From Knoellia remsis (GTDB lineage: Bacteria; Actinomycetota; Actinomycetes; Actinomycetales; Dermatophilaceae), in contig NZ_PVTI01000012.1 in NCBI RefSeq assembly GCF_003002895.1, forward strand, positions 33,418 through 97,417: a stretch of DNA of 64,000 bases. Reading direction: 5' to 3'. The stretch's first letter is position 1. Each line of letters begins with the position of its first letter. This document shows, piece by piece, positions 24,935-33,744 of the stretch. A program made the position numbers and the translations under genes. Below the pieces are notes generated by a model. The model was not told the DNA's origin, made no database searches, and saw only the letters and a program-made list of their open reading frames with translations.

Positions 24935-26027
24935 GGACACCGACAACGCGCGGCTCTCCGTGCCGCCGCGAGCGCCGTGGACGGTCGCGGCGACGACTCC
25001 CGAGGCGCTGCACCGCGTGGCGGACGAGACCGCGCTCGCGACGTGGCGCCTCGGCCTGCGGCGGTGGTTCTGGGGCGAGGGCGTGTGCCTCCTCGGACTC
25101 GTGCGCTCGGCGCGCGCGTGGGGCGAGCCGGTGCCCGCGGCCGTCGTCGACTGGTACGACGCCCGCCTCGCCGACCCGGCAGCCGACCCGACCGCCCTCC
25201 TCGACCACGTCAACGAGGTCGCGCCGGGGGCGGCGGCGAGCCTGCTCGTCGCGGACGCCGACCGCGCGGCCTACCTCCCCGCCCTCGACCGGCTCCGGAG
25301 CTGGACGCTGCGACCCGAGGTGACCCGCGACCCGAACGGCGCCATCGAGCACTGGCCGGGCGGGGTCTGGGCCGACACGATGGTCATGGTGGGGGTCTTC
25401 CTCATGCGTCTCGGGGAGCTCCGCCGTGACCGGGAGCTGGTCGCCGAGGGCGTCGACCAGGTCCTCGCCCACGCCGCCCTCCTCCAGGACGCGACGGGTC
25501 TCTTCGTGCACGGCACGCACCGCGGTGAGGCGATCCCGTGCCACTGGGGTCGGGCCAACGCCTGGGCCGCCCTCGCGCTCGTCGAGGCGCTCGAGGTGGA
25601 CGCCGGCCTCGTCGACGCCGGCGCTCGCGAGGAGGTGACGCAGCGGCTCGAGGCGCAGCTCGTCGCCCTCACGAGGACCCAGCCCGCGCACGGGATCTGG
25701 GACGTGCTCGTCGACGGCCACCCCGAGACGGCCGGCATCGCCGAGTCGTCCGCGGCGGCCGGGGTCGCGGCGGCGATGCTCCGCGCGGGGCCGCCACTGG
25801 GGACGGACCGCTTCACGGAGCCGGGGTGGCGCGCCCTGCGTGGCGTGCTCGGTCAGGTCGACGACGGGGTTCTCACCCGGGTCAGCGCGGGCACGGTCCT
25901 GCAGCTGATCCCCTTCGGCTACAGCGTGATTCGCGACGATCGGGCACAACCGTGGGGCCAGGGCCTGCTGCTCCAGGCCCTGGCCGCTGCCGGTGACGCG
26001 ATCCGTCGTGGAGAGCCGGCGCGATGA
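24924..26027 (+). CDS. GH88/GH105-type unsaturated uronyl hydrolase
   Basis: This 367-residue (alpha/alpha)6-barrel protein carries GH105-like motifs: HWPGGVWADTMVMVGVFL (Asp151 matches the catalytic acid) and the CHWGRANAWAALALVEAL helix, then IAESSAAAGVA and FGYSVI. It hydrolyses the unsaturated uronic acid from the non-reducing end of lyase products, without a signal peptide, hence in the cytosol. It overlaps the preceding gene by 11 bases and the kinase by four. It would supply the substrate that opens to the KduI substrate. Confidence 0.82.
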   Translation: MAAEDTDNARLSVPPRAPWTVAATTPEALHRVADETALATWRLGLRRWFWGEGVCLLGLVRSARAWGEPVPAAVVDWYDARLADPAADPTALLDHVNEVAPGAAASLLVADADRAAYLPALDRLRSWTLRPEVTRDPNGAIEHWPGGVWADTMVMVGVFLMRLGELRRDRELVAEGVDQVLAHAALLQDATGLFVHGTHRGEAIPCHWGRANAWAALALVEALEVDAGLVDAGAREEVTQRLEAQLVALTRTQPAHGIWDVLVDGHPETAGIAESSAAAGVAAAMLRAGPPLGTDRFTEPGWRALRGVLGQVDDGVLTRVSAGTVLQLIPFGYSVIRDDRAQPWGQGLLLQALAAAGDAIRRGEPAR

Positions 26028-26962
26028 CCGCGCCTCGCGTCCTGTGCTGCGGCGAACCCCTCGTCGTGCTCTCGACCCACCCGGGTGACGACCTCGAGAC
26101 GGCGGCCGAGCTGCACGTCGGCGTGGCCGGGGCCGAGCTCAACGTGGCGCTGCACCTGGCCCGGCTCGGGATGGACGTGCGCTTCGCGGGTGCGGTGGGG
26201 GACGACCCGTTCGGGGACCGCGTCCGGGCCGCCCTCGTGCGCGAGGGGGTCGACGACAGCGGCCTGCACGAGGTGCCGGGCCACCCCACCGGCGTCTACT
26301 TCAAGCAGCGGGTCGGTGGCGCCGGCAACGGCAGCGCCGTCCACTACTACCGGGCGGGCTCCGCCGCCACGAGCAGCTGGCCGCTCACCGACGACGACCT
26401 CCACGGCGTCGGCCACGTCCACGTGAGCGGCGTGTCCGCGGCGGTGTCGCCGTCGTTCCTCGCCCGGCTCGAGCAGTTGACCGCTCCCGAGCGCTCGTGG
26501 ACCGTGTCCTTCGACCTCAACCATCGTCCCGCGCTCTGGCCCGCGGACGACGCGGGGCGGGTGCTCCGAGCCCTCGCCCGACGGTGCGACATCGTCCTCG
26601 TCGGGCTCGACGAGGCGGCCGAGGTGTGGGGGGCCCAGACCCGCGAGGAGGTCCGCGAGCACCTGCCGGAGGTGCCCGAGATCGTCGTCAAGGACGGTCC
26701 CGACCCGGCGTCGGTCTGGGCCGACGGTGCCTGGACCACGAGCGAACCGGTGCCCGTCGTCGTCGTCGAGCTCGTGGGGGCGGGCGACGCGTTCGCGGCG
26801 GCCTACCTCGCATCGAGACTGTCCGGTCACGGTCCCGGGGCGGCCATGCAGTCCGGGCACGTGCTCGCGGCGCACGTCATCGCGGAGACCGGCGACCAGG
26901 GCTCGCCCGATGCCGAGGCCTACACCCAGATCCGCGAGACCCTGCCCGGCCGCACCACCTGA
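26024..26962 (+). CDS. kdgK: PfkB-family kinase, likely 2-keto-3-deoxygluconate kinase
   Basis: This 312-residue ribokinase-fold protein has the N-terminal substrate motif GVAGAELNVALHLARLG (about 33-49) and the C-terminal PfkB signature VELVGAGDAFAAAYLAS with catalytic Asp255. KDG kinase produces KDPG, the Eda substrate; this identity rests on the locus, as PfkB motifs alone do not fix the sugar. It is the last gene of the seven-kilobase plus-strand operon, with an ATGA overlap at its start. Confidence 0.85.
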   Translation: MTAPRVLCCGEPLVVLSTHPGDDLETAAELHVGVAGAELNVALHLARLGMDVRFAGAVGDDPFGDRVRAALVREGVDDSGLHEVPGHPTGVYFKQRVGGAGNGSAVHYYRAGSAATSSWPLTDDDLHGVGHVHVSGVSAAVSPSFLARLEQLTAPERSWTVSFDLNHRPALWPADDAGRVLRALARRCDIVLVGLDEAAEVWGAQTREEVREHLPEVPEIVVKDGPDPASVWADGAWTTSEPVPVVVVELVGAGDAFAAAYLASRLSGHGPGAAMQSGHVLAAHVIAETGDQGSPDAEAYTQIRETLPGRTT

Positions 26963-26985
26963 GCGCCGTCGACGGCGGGCCCCAG

Positions 26986-27753
26986 TCAGTCGCTCGGGCG
27001 GTGCGCCGAGCGCGACTGCCGACGCACGAGCGGCCGCGGCAGGACCCGCAGCGCACCCACGATCGCCTTGTACTGCATACCCGGCACCGAGACGACCTTG
27101 CCCTTGTCGGCGTCCGCGAGCGCATCACGGACGAGCCGCGGGGCATCGAGCCACATGAACTCCGGCATGCGCGTCATGTCGAGGTCGGCCCGCTCGTGGA
27201 ACTCGGTGTGGGTGAAGCCGGGGCACAGCGCGGTCACGCCGACCCCGGTCCCGGTGAGCTCGGACGCCAGCCCCTCGCTGAAGACCGTCACCCACGACTT
27301 CGACGCGCTGTAGGTGCCCGAGGCGATGAACGACGCCACCGAGGACACGTTGATGATCTGCCCCCGTCCGCGCTCCCGCATCGCCCGCCCGGCCGTATGC
27401 GAGAGGACCAGCACAGCCCGGGTAAGCACGTCGAAGACGGCTTCCTCGGCGGCGACGTCGTTGTCGAGGAAGCGCTGCTTGAGGGAGTAGCCCGCGTTGT
27501 TGACGAGGACGTCGACGGGGTCGTCGGCCGAAGCCACGCGCTCCGCGACCCGAGTCAGCGCCGCGCGGTCGGTGAGGTCGGCGGTCAGCACCTCGACGTC
27601 GATCCCGTGCTCGGACCCGAGCAGGTCGGCGAGCTCGTCGAGGCGGGCGGTGTCGCGCGCGACGAGGACGAGGTCGTGCCCGCGCGCCGCGAGCTGGACG
27701 GCGAACTCCCGGCCGATCCCGGCCGTCGCCCCGGTCACCAGTGCAGTGCTCAT
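26986..27753 (-). CDS. SDR-family oxidoreductase
   Basis: This 255-residue classical short-chain dehydrogenase has cofactor motif ALVTGATAGIGREFAVQLA (about 4-22), NNAG at about 87-90, catalytic Ser in INVSSVASF and the Tyr-x-x-x-Lys in GTYSASKSWV. It is closest in style to the DltE/YqjQ-like acyl-group SDRs; the substrate is unknown. It converges on the kdgK gene with 23 bases between stops. Its start is immediately beside the seven-unit tandem array at 27772-27889. Confidence 0.85.
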   Translation of the reverse strand: MSTALVTGATAGIGREFAVQLAARGHDLVLVARDTARLDELADLLGSEHGIDVEVLTADLTDRAALTRVAERVASADDPVDVLVNNAGYSLKQRFLDNDVAAEEAVFDVLTRAVLVLSHTAGRAMRERGRGQIINVSSVASFIASGTYSASKSWVTVFSEGLASELTGTGVGVTALCPGFTHTEFHERADLDMTRMPEFMWLDAPRLVRDALADADKGKVVSVPGMQYKAIVGALRVLPRPLVRRQSRSAHRPSD

Positions 27754-27771
27754 ATCGCCATCCAACACGAC

Positions 27772-27889
27772 CTTCCCGCATACCGTCCTTCCCGTATGCC
27801 GGCTCGTCCCGTATACCGTCCCGTCCCGTATGCCGTCCCGTCCCGTATGCCGGCCTTCCCGTATGACGTCCTTCCCGTATGCCGGCCCA
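27772..27889. repeat. Seven-unit degenerate tandem array of the GTATGCCG motif
   Basis: Units of 16-19 bases with consensus TTCCCGTATGCCGTCC follow one another, starting near 27772, 27788, 27807, 27824, 27841, 27857 and 27873. Four contain an exact GTATGCCG (27794, 27828, 27845, 27877); the others differ by one or two bases. The array occupies the divergent region between the SDR and serine-hydrolase genes. The rest of this 370-base gap holds one hairpin repeat (27936-27984) and otherwise nothing I recognise. Confidence 0.9.
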
Positions 27890-27935
27890 CGCGGACCGTG
27901 GGACCCGCGCCCACCCACGTGCCCCCCGGTGCACG

Positions 27936-27984
27936 ACTGATTGCGCACAGTTCGCATCACCCGTGCAAACTGTGCGCAATCAGT
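27936..27984. repeat. Hairpin repeat, one unit
   Basis: ACTGATTGCGCACAGTTCGC (27936-27955) and GCAAACTGTGCGCAATCAGT (27965-27984) form a 20-bp stem with one mismatch and a nine-base loop. This copy lies between divergent genes, so here it cannot be a simple terminator for either neighbour. Confidence 0.9.
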
Positions 27985-28123
27985 CAGCCGGTCTGGAGTG
28001 GCGGCGGCTCCGTCGGGAGGCGGGCGCACGGTTCCGTCGCGCGAGGGAGGTGCTGCCGGCGCGACGTCGCCAGAGTGGAGACACCAGCGCACGACCTTCG
28101 CCGACTCACCCAGGGGAGCATCC

Positions 28124-29419
28124 ATGACTGCACGCCGCCAGCGACCTGCCCGCCGAGCCCTCGCCACCGTCGCCGTCCTCGCGTCGGGACTGACGACGAT
28201 GACGGTCGCGAGCGTCATACCGACGTCTGCGGCCGCGGCCGACCCGCGTCCGGACGCGAAAGCCTTCCTGCGGCAGGCCACCCAGCCGGCACCGCTCGCC
28301 TCAGCGGGGCGCCCCGAGGCACTGCGGGGCGGCCAGCGCAGTGACCTCGCGGCGGCGGTCCGCGGTGTCGTCGCCGACGGTGCGGTCGCAATGACGGTGC
28401 GTGCCGAACGCGACCGGTTCGCCCTCGGCGCGGCCGACGGGCTCCGGCAGTGGGGCGAGAGGCCGCCGGCCGGCAGGAACAGCCCGTTCCGCGTCGCGAG
28501 CAACACCAAGATGATGGTGGCGACCCTCGCGATGCAGCTCGTCGAGGACGGCACCTGGTCCCTCGACACGACCGTCGAGGACGTCTGGCCCGGGCTCATC
28601 CCCGGCCGGGGCGACGAGGTGACCATCGAAAACCTGCTCCAGCACTCGTCGGGCATCCCCGACGGCGTCTTCCCCGTGGTGACCGCCAACACGGACGGGC
28701 CGACGATGGCGGATGCGGTCGAGGCTCTCGAAGCCGACTACGAGCCGGAGCAGGTCCTCGAGGCCGCGCTCGCCCAGCCGTGGACGTTCGAGCCGGGCAC
28801 GCAGGCCGTCTACTCCAACACCGGCTACATCGTGCTCGGCATGCTCCTCGAGCGCGCCACCGGTGCCCCGCTCGCACACCTGTTGCGCGACAACGTCTTC
28901 TGGCCCGCGGGGATGACCGGCACGGCATACCTCACCGAGACGGGGCTGCCCAAGCCCGCGCTCGTCGACACGATCACGGCCGACGGGCAGACCTACGACC
29001 TCGACGGGTTCGACCCCGAACTCTTCGCCGCCGCGGGCGCGGTGGTGTCGACGACGAAGGACCTCAATGCCTTCACCGAGGCGCTCGCCACCGGCCGGCT
29101 CGTGAAGCCGGCGACGTTCGAGCGGATGCGCCGGACCCGGCCGGTGCAGGTCACCGTCGACCCACAGGGCTCGCCGGTGCGCGTCGACTACGGGCTCGGC
29201 GTCTACCGGATGCCCGACCCCTGCGAGCCGGGGCAGTTCCTCTGGGGCCACGACGGCGCGACGTTCGGGACGTTGAGCTACGCGGTGACCTCGCTCGACG
29301 GCACCCGGCAGGTGAGCGCCGGGTGGACGGGGCGTGAGTACAACACCGACGGCAGCGTCTCCTACAACCCGATGGAGGCGATCGACGCCGCGCTGTCGGC
29401 GACCTGCGGGCGAGGCTGA
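28124..29419 (+). CDS. Secreted serine hydrolase, class C beta-lactamase/DD-peptidase fold
   Basis: This 431-residue protein has a signal peptide (about 1-38, ALATVAVLASGLTTMTVASV then an Ala-rich cleavage region). The catalytic motifs are Ser126-x-x-Lys129 in RVASNTKMM, Tyr230-x-Asn232 in VYSNTGYIVLG and HDG near residue 380 in WGHDGATFG. It resembles D-alanyl-D-alanine carboxypeptidases and esterases of the beta-lactamase/transpeptidase-like family; resistance to antibiotics is not implied. ATG 28124 follows AGGGGAG, which fixes the start within a longer open frame. Confidence 0.88.
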   Translation: MTARRQRPARRALATVAVLASGLTTMTVASVIPTSAAAADPRPDAKAFLRQATQPAPLASAGRPEALRGGQRSDLAAAVRGVVADGAVAMTVRAERDRFALGAADGLRQWGERPPAGRNSPFRVASNTKMMVATLAMQLVEDGTWSLDTTVEDVWPGLIPGRGDEVTIENLLQHSSGIPDGVFPVVTANTDGPTMADAVEALEADYEPEQVLEAALAQPWTFEPGTQAVYSNTGYIVLGMLLERATGAPLAHLLRDNVFWPAGMTGTAYLTETGLPKPALVDTITADGQTYDLDGFDPELFAAAGAVVSTTKDLNAFTEALATGRLVKPATFERMRRTRPVQVTVDPQGSPVRVDYGLGVYRMPDPCEPGQFLWGHDGATFGTLSYAVTSLDGTRQVSAGWTGREYNTDGSVSYNPMEAIDAALSATCGRG

Positions 29420-29514
29420 GGCTGACGCGACCCATCGCCGGGCGAGCACCGGCCCAGCGTGATCTGGCCGACGGACCCGTGAAGTTACCCGGGGTCGTCA
29501 CCTAGGCTGGGCCG

Positions 29515-30300
29515 GTGCGGATCGCCACGTGGAACGTCAACTCCATCCGGTCACGGATCGACCGGGTCGAGGCGTGGCTGCAGCGCAGCGACGTCGACGT
29601 CCTCGCCATCCAGGAGACGAAGTCGCGCGAGGACCAGTTCCCGCACGACCGCTTCGAGGCGATGGGGTATGCCGTGGCGCACCACGGCCTGAACCAGTGG
29701 AACGGCGTCGCGATCGCCTCCCGCGTCGGGCTCGAGGACGTCAGCCGCGGCTTCCCCGACCTGCCGCAGTGGGGTGAGCCGCCGGCCGCGGAGGCGAGGG
29801 TCATCGGCGCGACCGCGGGCGGCATACGGCTCTGGTCGGTCTACGTCCCCAACGGGCGGCACCTCGACGACCCGCACATGCAGTACAAGCTCGCGTGGCT
29901 CGAGCAGCTGCGCGCCCAGACCGCCGCGTGGGCCGCCGAGGGCGGGCCGTTCGCGCTCATGGGCGACTGGAACATCGCGCCGCGCGACGAGGACGTGTGG
30001 TCGATGGAGTACTACCTCGACAAGTCGCACGTGAGCCCGCCCGAGCGCGCCGCCTTCCAGGCCGTGCTCGATGCGGGCGTCGAGGACGTCGTCCGCCCGC
30101 ACACGTCGGAGCCGGGCACGTACACCTACTGGGACTACCAGCGGCTGGCGTTCCAGAAGCGCCGCGGCATGCGGATCGACTTCATCCTCGCGTCGCCGCC
30201 GCTCGCCGCCCGCGTCGTCGGCGCGGCCATCGACCGCGAGGAACGCAAGGGCAAGGGCGCGAGCGACCACGCTCCCGTCGTCATCGAAGTGGAGGACTGA
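29515..30300 (+). CDS. xthA: Exodeoxyribonuclease III (AP endonuclease family)
   Basis: This 261-residue Mg-dependent nuclease shows ATWNVNSIRSR, catalytic Glu34 in LAIQETKSRED, GDWNIAPRDEDVW (Asp/Asn pair near 151-153) and the C-terminal RIDFILAS and SDHAPVV. It acts on abasic sites and 3' ends in base excision repair. GTG 29515 lies six bases after TAGGCT (29503-29508), suggesting a leaderless transcript. The stop overlaps the start of the hydrolase gene (TGATG). Confidence 0.92.
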   Translation: MRIATWNVNSIRSRIDRVEAWLQRSDVDVLAIQETKSREDQFPHDRFEAMGYAVAHHGLNQWNGVAIASRVGLEDVSRGFPDLPQWGEPPAAEARVIGATAGGIRLWSVYVPNGRHLDDPHMQYKLAWLEQLRAQTAAWAAEGGPFALMGDWNIAPRDEDVWSMEYYLDKSHVSPPERAAFQAVLDAGVEDVVRPHTSEPGTYTYWDYQRLAFQKRRGMRIDFILASPPLAARVVGAAIDREERKGKGASDHAPVVIEVED

Positions 30301-31178
30301 TGAGCACGACGAGCAGCACCGGATGGAGCCGCGTCCTGTCGATCCCGGCAGCGGGCGGCGCGACGATCTCGGCGACGGAGTATGCCGCGCCGGGCACCCC
30401 TGCGGACGACACGCCGACCGTCGTCCTCGCGCACGGATGGACGTTGAGCCGCAAGAGTTGGGAGCCGGTCATCCGTGCGCTCCAGGCCGAGCGCAACGTG
30501 CGCGTCGTCGCGTACGACCAGCGCGGGCACGGCCGTTCGACGTGGGGATCGGTCAAGGCCCAGCCGATCCGCGAGCTCGGCAACGACCTCGCCACCGTCA
30601 TCGCGGCCGTGGCGCCGGAGGGGCCGCTCGTGCTCGGCGGCCACTCCATGGGCGGGATGACGATCATGGCGTATGCCGGTCAGCACCCGAGCGCGTACGC
30701 GGACCGGGTGCGTGGCACGGTGCTCGTCGCGACGTCGGCGGCGATGGACGGGCGCAAGCCGGTGCCGGGCGAGAAGTTCTTCATGGGCATCGCGTCCAAG
30801 GCGCCGGTGGCGTTCCCGGGCCTGCCCCTGCCGAAGGCCATGCACCGACGAATGATCTTCGGGGAGAACCCTCCTCGCGACGGCGTGCGCGAGGCGACGC
30901 GCCAGATCACCCGCACGAAGATGGCGACGACGGGCCGCTACTTCCACTCGCTCGCGGCGCACGACGAGCTGGCATCGCTCGAGGCCGTCGGGGCTCGGCC
31001 GACCCGCGTCATCGTCGGCACGAAGGACTCGCTCACGCCGGTGCGCTGGTCGCGCACGCTCAACGAGCGCATCCCCGGCTCGGAGCTGACGGTGCTGCCG
31101 GGCAAGGGACACATGCTCACCTATGAGGCGACCGACGTCGTCGTCGACGCCCTCGTCGAGGCCATCGACCGCACGTGA
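30300..31178 (+). CDS. Alpha/beta hydrolase
   Basis: This 292-residue protein has the oxyanion HGWTLSRKSW, nucleophile elbow GGHSMGGMT (Ser116), acid Asp in VGTKDSLTP and His in GKGHMLTYE, making a complete Ser-Asp-His triad. The substrate is unknown. ATG 30300 shares one base with the xthA stop, so the two genes are translationally coupled, although their functions are unrelated. Confidence 0.87.
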   Translation: MSTTSSTGWSRVLSIPAAGGATISATEYAAPGTPADDTPTVVLAHGWTLSRKSWEPVIRALQAERNVRVVAYDQRGHGRSTWGSVKAQPIRELGNDLATVIAAVAPEGPLVLGGHSMGGMTIMAYAGQHPSAYADRVRGTVLVATSAAMDGRKPVPGEKFFMGIASKAPVAFPGLPLPKAMHRRMIFGENPPRDGVREATRQITRTKMATTGRYFHSLAAHDELASLEAVGARPTRVIVGTKDSLTPVRWSRTLNERIPGSELTVLPGKGHMLTYEATDVVVDALVEAIDRT

Positions 31179-31312
31179 CCATGTGGACCGGACCGACCGA
31201 CATGCAGTACGTGTGCTGAGCCGGGCACGCGGCGTTGTGCCACGCACGACCACGGCCCGCGTCGCCCTCTTTGCACGTCCGTCGGTCCACCCACCTGTCG
31301 TCGCAGCTCACC

Positions 31313-31361
31313 ACTGATTGCGCAGACGTCGCACCACCGACGCGAACTGTGCGCAATGGGT
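31313..31361. repeat. Hairpin repeat between convergent genes
   Basis: ACTGATTGCGCAGACGTCGC (31313-31332) and GCGAACTGTGCGCAATGGGT (31342-31361) form a degenerate copy of the 20-bp stem. It lies exactly between the end of the alpha/beta hydrolase region and the MFS stop codon (31361-31363), where it could terminate both. Confidence 0.85.
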
Positions 31362-32998
31362 CAGCGTGAGTGGGAGGTGCGGCGGAGGCCGAGGGCGAGG
31401 CTGGCGAGCGCACCGGCCAGGGCAGCGACGGCGGCGCCCCGGAAGACCCACTCGACCTGGACGACGGCCGCGTCGAGCAGCGCCTGCCCGTCGGTCTGGT
31501 CGGGCAGCGCGGCGATGGCGGCGTAGTACTGGTGCAGCCCGATCGCGGTGAGCAACGCGAGCCCGACGACCATGCCGATCATCCGGGCGACGACGACGAG
31601 CGCGCTCGCCGTGCCGTGGGCGTCGGCGGGTGAGTCGGCGAGGGCGGCGTTGTTGACCGGTGCCAGCGCGAGACCGATGCCGAACCCCACGAGGGCGAGC
31701 ACGACCGTCGACGACCAGTGGTCGAGCGACCCACGCCCCCACGTCGACATGGCGACGAGCCCGACGGCCGCCAGCGCCAGCCCGACCCCACTGACGAGGC
31801 CGTCGCCCAGCCACCGCAGCGACCACCCGCCGAGCAGGGCCCCCACCGGCACCGCGACGAGGAACCGCACGAGCACGAACGCCGCAACCGTCTCGCTCTC
31901 GGTGTGCACGAGCCGGGCCAAGAGCGGCACGTCGACGATGACGGCGACGAGCGCGACGCCGACGCAGAGCGAGACGAGCAGCGCCCACCGGGTGCGCCCG
32001 ACGACGACACCGCGCGGCACGAGCGGATCGCGGGCCCGCCGGTGGTGCAGCAGGTAGAGCACGGCGAGCACGACCGCGACCGGCAGCAAGGCGAACCCGA
32101 GTGGCCCGACGACCTCCTTCTCGGGGTCCGACGCGGCGAACGTCAGGACGATGCACCCCAGCGCACCACCGAGGAGGAGCGCGCCGAGCAGGTCCGCGCG
32201 CCGCAGCACCTCACGACCCGACCACAGCCACGCTCCGACGGCCGCGACCGCCAGCACCACCGCCACCACCCCGATCGGCGTCGCCAGTCGCGACGTCGAC
32301 CCACCGAACGGCACGAACGGCACACCCCAGGTCACCGACGTCGCCAGCACCGCGGGGGCCGCGAGCGCGAGCCACCCCGCGCCGACGGCCAGGAGCGCAA
32401 GGAGCGCGGGCAGCGCACGCGGCCGGGACGGCATACCGCCACCGACGACCACCACGGCGGCAGCGAGCGCCACCCCGAGAACCGCATTGAGCCAGAAGAT
32501 CGCCCGCCAGTCCGCCACGGCGAGGACCGCGGCACCCAGCACGGGACCGAGCACCGAGCCGAGCTCCTGCACTGCACCGACGACACCCAGCGGAGTCCCC
32601 CGCCGGTCCCGTGACCACAGCTGCGCGACGATCGCGAGCGTCGCCGGCACGAGCCCACCACCGCCGACGCCCTGGATCACTCGCCCGGCGACGAGGACCG
32701 GTAGCTCGACGGCCAGCGCGGTGATCGCCGACCCGATGACGAAGACGGCGAGGCACCCGAGCAGAACCCTTTGGCGCGCCACGAGATCCGCGAGCCGGCC
32801 GATGAGCGGCAGCACCGCGATGTAGCCGAGGAGGAAGCCCGAGACGATCGGTGTGGCCCGCTGGAGCGAGTCGATCCCGAGACCGACGCCGGCCATCATG
32901 TCGGTGAGGGCGAGGACGACGACGTAGGTGTCGGCGGCCGCGAGCGCGACGGCGACCGAGGCGGTCGCCAGCAGTGCCCTAGGGGCGGGTGATCTCAA
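31361..32998 (-). CDS. DHA2-type MFS exporter, P55-like
   Basis: This 545-residue, 14-helix major facilitator protein of the EmrB/QacA class has motif A-like GRLADLVARQRVLLG and the antiporter motif RVIQGVGGGGLVPATLAIVA (motif C-like) near residue 110. Its start appears to be TTG at 32998, overlapping the lipoprotein gene by 20 bases. In mycobacteria the LprG lipoprotein and the P55 exporter form a two-gene operon that moves triacylglycerides and lipoglycans to the surface. This pair has the same gene order and types. Confidence 0.85.
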   Translation of the reverse strand: MRSPAPRALLATASVAVALAAADTYVVVLALTDMMAGVGLGIDSLQRATPIVSGFLLGYIAVLPLIGRLADLVARQRVLLGCLAVFVIGSAITALAVELPVLVAGRVIQGVGGGGLVPATLAIVAQLWSRDRRGTPLGVVGAVQELGSVLGPVLGAAVLAVADWRAIFWLNAVLGVALAAAVVVVGGGMPSRPRALPALLALLAVGAGWLALAAPAVLATSVTWGVPFVPFGGSTSRLATPIGVVAVVLAVAAVGAWLWSGREVLRRADLLGALLLGGALGCIVLTFAASDPEKEVVGPLGFALLPVAVVLAVLYLLHHRRARDPLVPRGVVVGRTRWALLVSLCVGVALVAVIVDVPLLARLVHTESETVAAFVLVRFLVAVPVGALLGGWSLRWLGDGLVSGVGLALAAVGLVAMSTWGRGSLDHWSSTVVLALVGFGIGLALAPVNNAALADSPADAHGTASALVVVARMIGMVVGLALLTAIGLHQYYAAIAALPDQTDGQALLDAAVVQVEWVFRGAAVAALAGALASLALGLRRTSHSR

Positions 32999-33674
32999 CC
33001 GGCGTCCCGTAGTCCTTGAGGCGCAGCGTGTAGGTGGACGTCGCGCCGGTGAAGAACGGCCCGGTCAGCTCGGCCCTCTGGACCGTGTCGTCCTGCCCGA
33101 TCCCCCACGTCACCCGGAACTCGCCGGTGCCGTCGCCGAGGCTGAACAGCTCCTTGATGCGAGCGCCCGGGAGGGTGCCGGAGTACTGCTGCACGACGAC
33201 CGCTCCGTCGCGGATCTTGTCTCCCGCCGTGGGGTTCGCGGTCTCCACGAGCAGCTGCGAGACGCCGGTCCCCGGGTCGAAGAACTTCGACGGGTTGGGT
33301 GCCCCGAGGGTCGAGAGGTCGATGGGGTTGTAGTCCGGCGTGAAGAACTTCATCCACGCGTCGTCGCCGATGGTGATGACCTCGGCCGACCCGCCGACGC
33401 CCTTGATCGTCGCGGTGACGGTGCCCTTGAACTTCGGCTCGGTCGGGTTGATCTCGCCGACGCCCTGGGCTCCGGTGACGCCGTTCTCCGCCTGCGGCAC
33501 ACCGCTGCTCGTGAGGGTGAGGTTGACGAACTTCGCCCCGTCGAAGGCCGTCTTCGCCGCCGCGAGGGCGGCCTTGGGGTCGGCCTGGGCGTCGTCCGCT
33601 CCCCCTCCCCCGGAACAGCCGGAGACGAGGAGGGCGGCGACCGTCACACCGGCCAGCAGAGCGCGTCGTCGCAT
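32979..33674 (-). CDS. LppX/LprAFG-family lipoprotein, LprG-like
   Basis: This 231-residue protein has a lipobox at LLVSGC (Cys20) and a Gly-rich linker. The LppX_LprAFG domain has NLTLTSSGVPQAENGVTGAQG near 50-70 and a long beta-sheet pattern ending TLRLKDYGTPVEI. The family folds into a hydrophobic cavity that carries acyl lipids. It is coupled to the downstream MFS exporter, supporting a lipid-export role. Confidence 0.87.
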   Translation of the reverse strand: MRRRALLAGVTVAALLVSGCSGGGGADDAQADPKAALAAAKTAFDGAKFVNLTLTSSGVPQAENGVTGAQGVGEINPTEPKFKGTVTATIKGVGGSAEVITIGDDAWMKFFTPDYNPIDLSTLGAPNPSKFFDPGTGVSQLLVETANPTAGDKIRDGAVVVQQYSGTLPGARIKELFSLGDGTGEFRVTWGIGQDDTVQRAELTGPFFTGATSTYTLRLKDYGTPVEITRP

Positions 33675-33744
33675 GCGGCCACCCTACTGGCCGGTCAGCG
33701 CGGTCCCGGCGCACCTCGTCCGAGACCCGGCTCACGACGCAGCG

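Noticed and set aside
27772..27889. Origin- or iteron-type array
   Set aside because: The units resemble the dispersed octamer found everywhere; no replication initiator gene, DnaA boxes or AT-rich segment is adjacent.
28124..29419. Beta-lactamase resistance gene
   Set aside because: The SxxK/YxN/HxG set is shared with DD-peptidases and esterases, so resistance cannot be claimed from these motifs.
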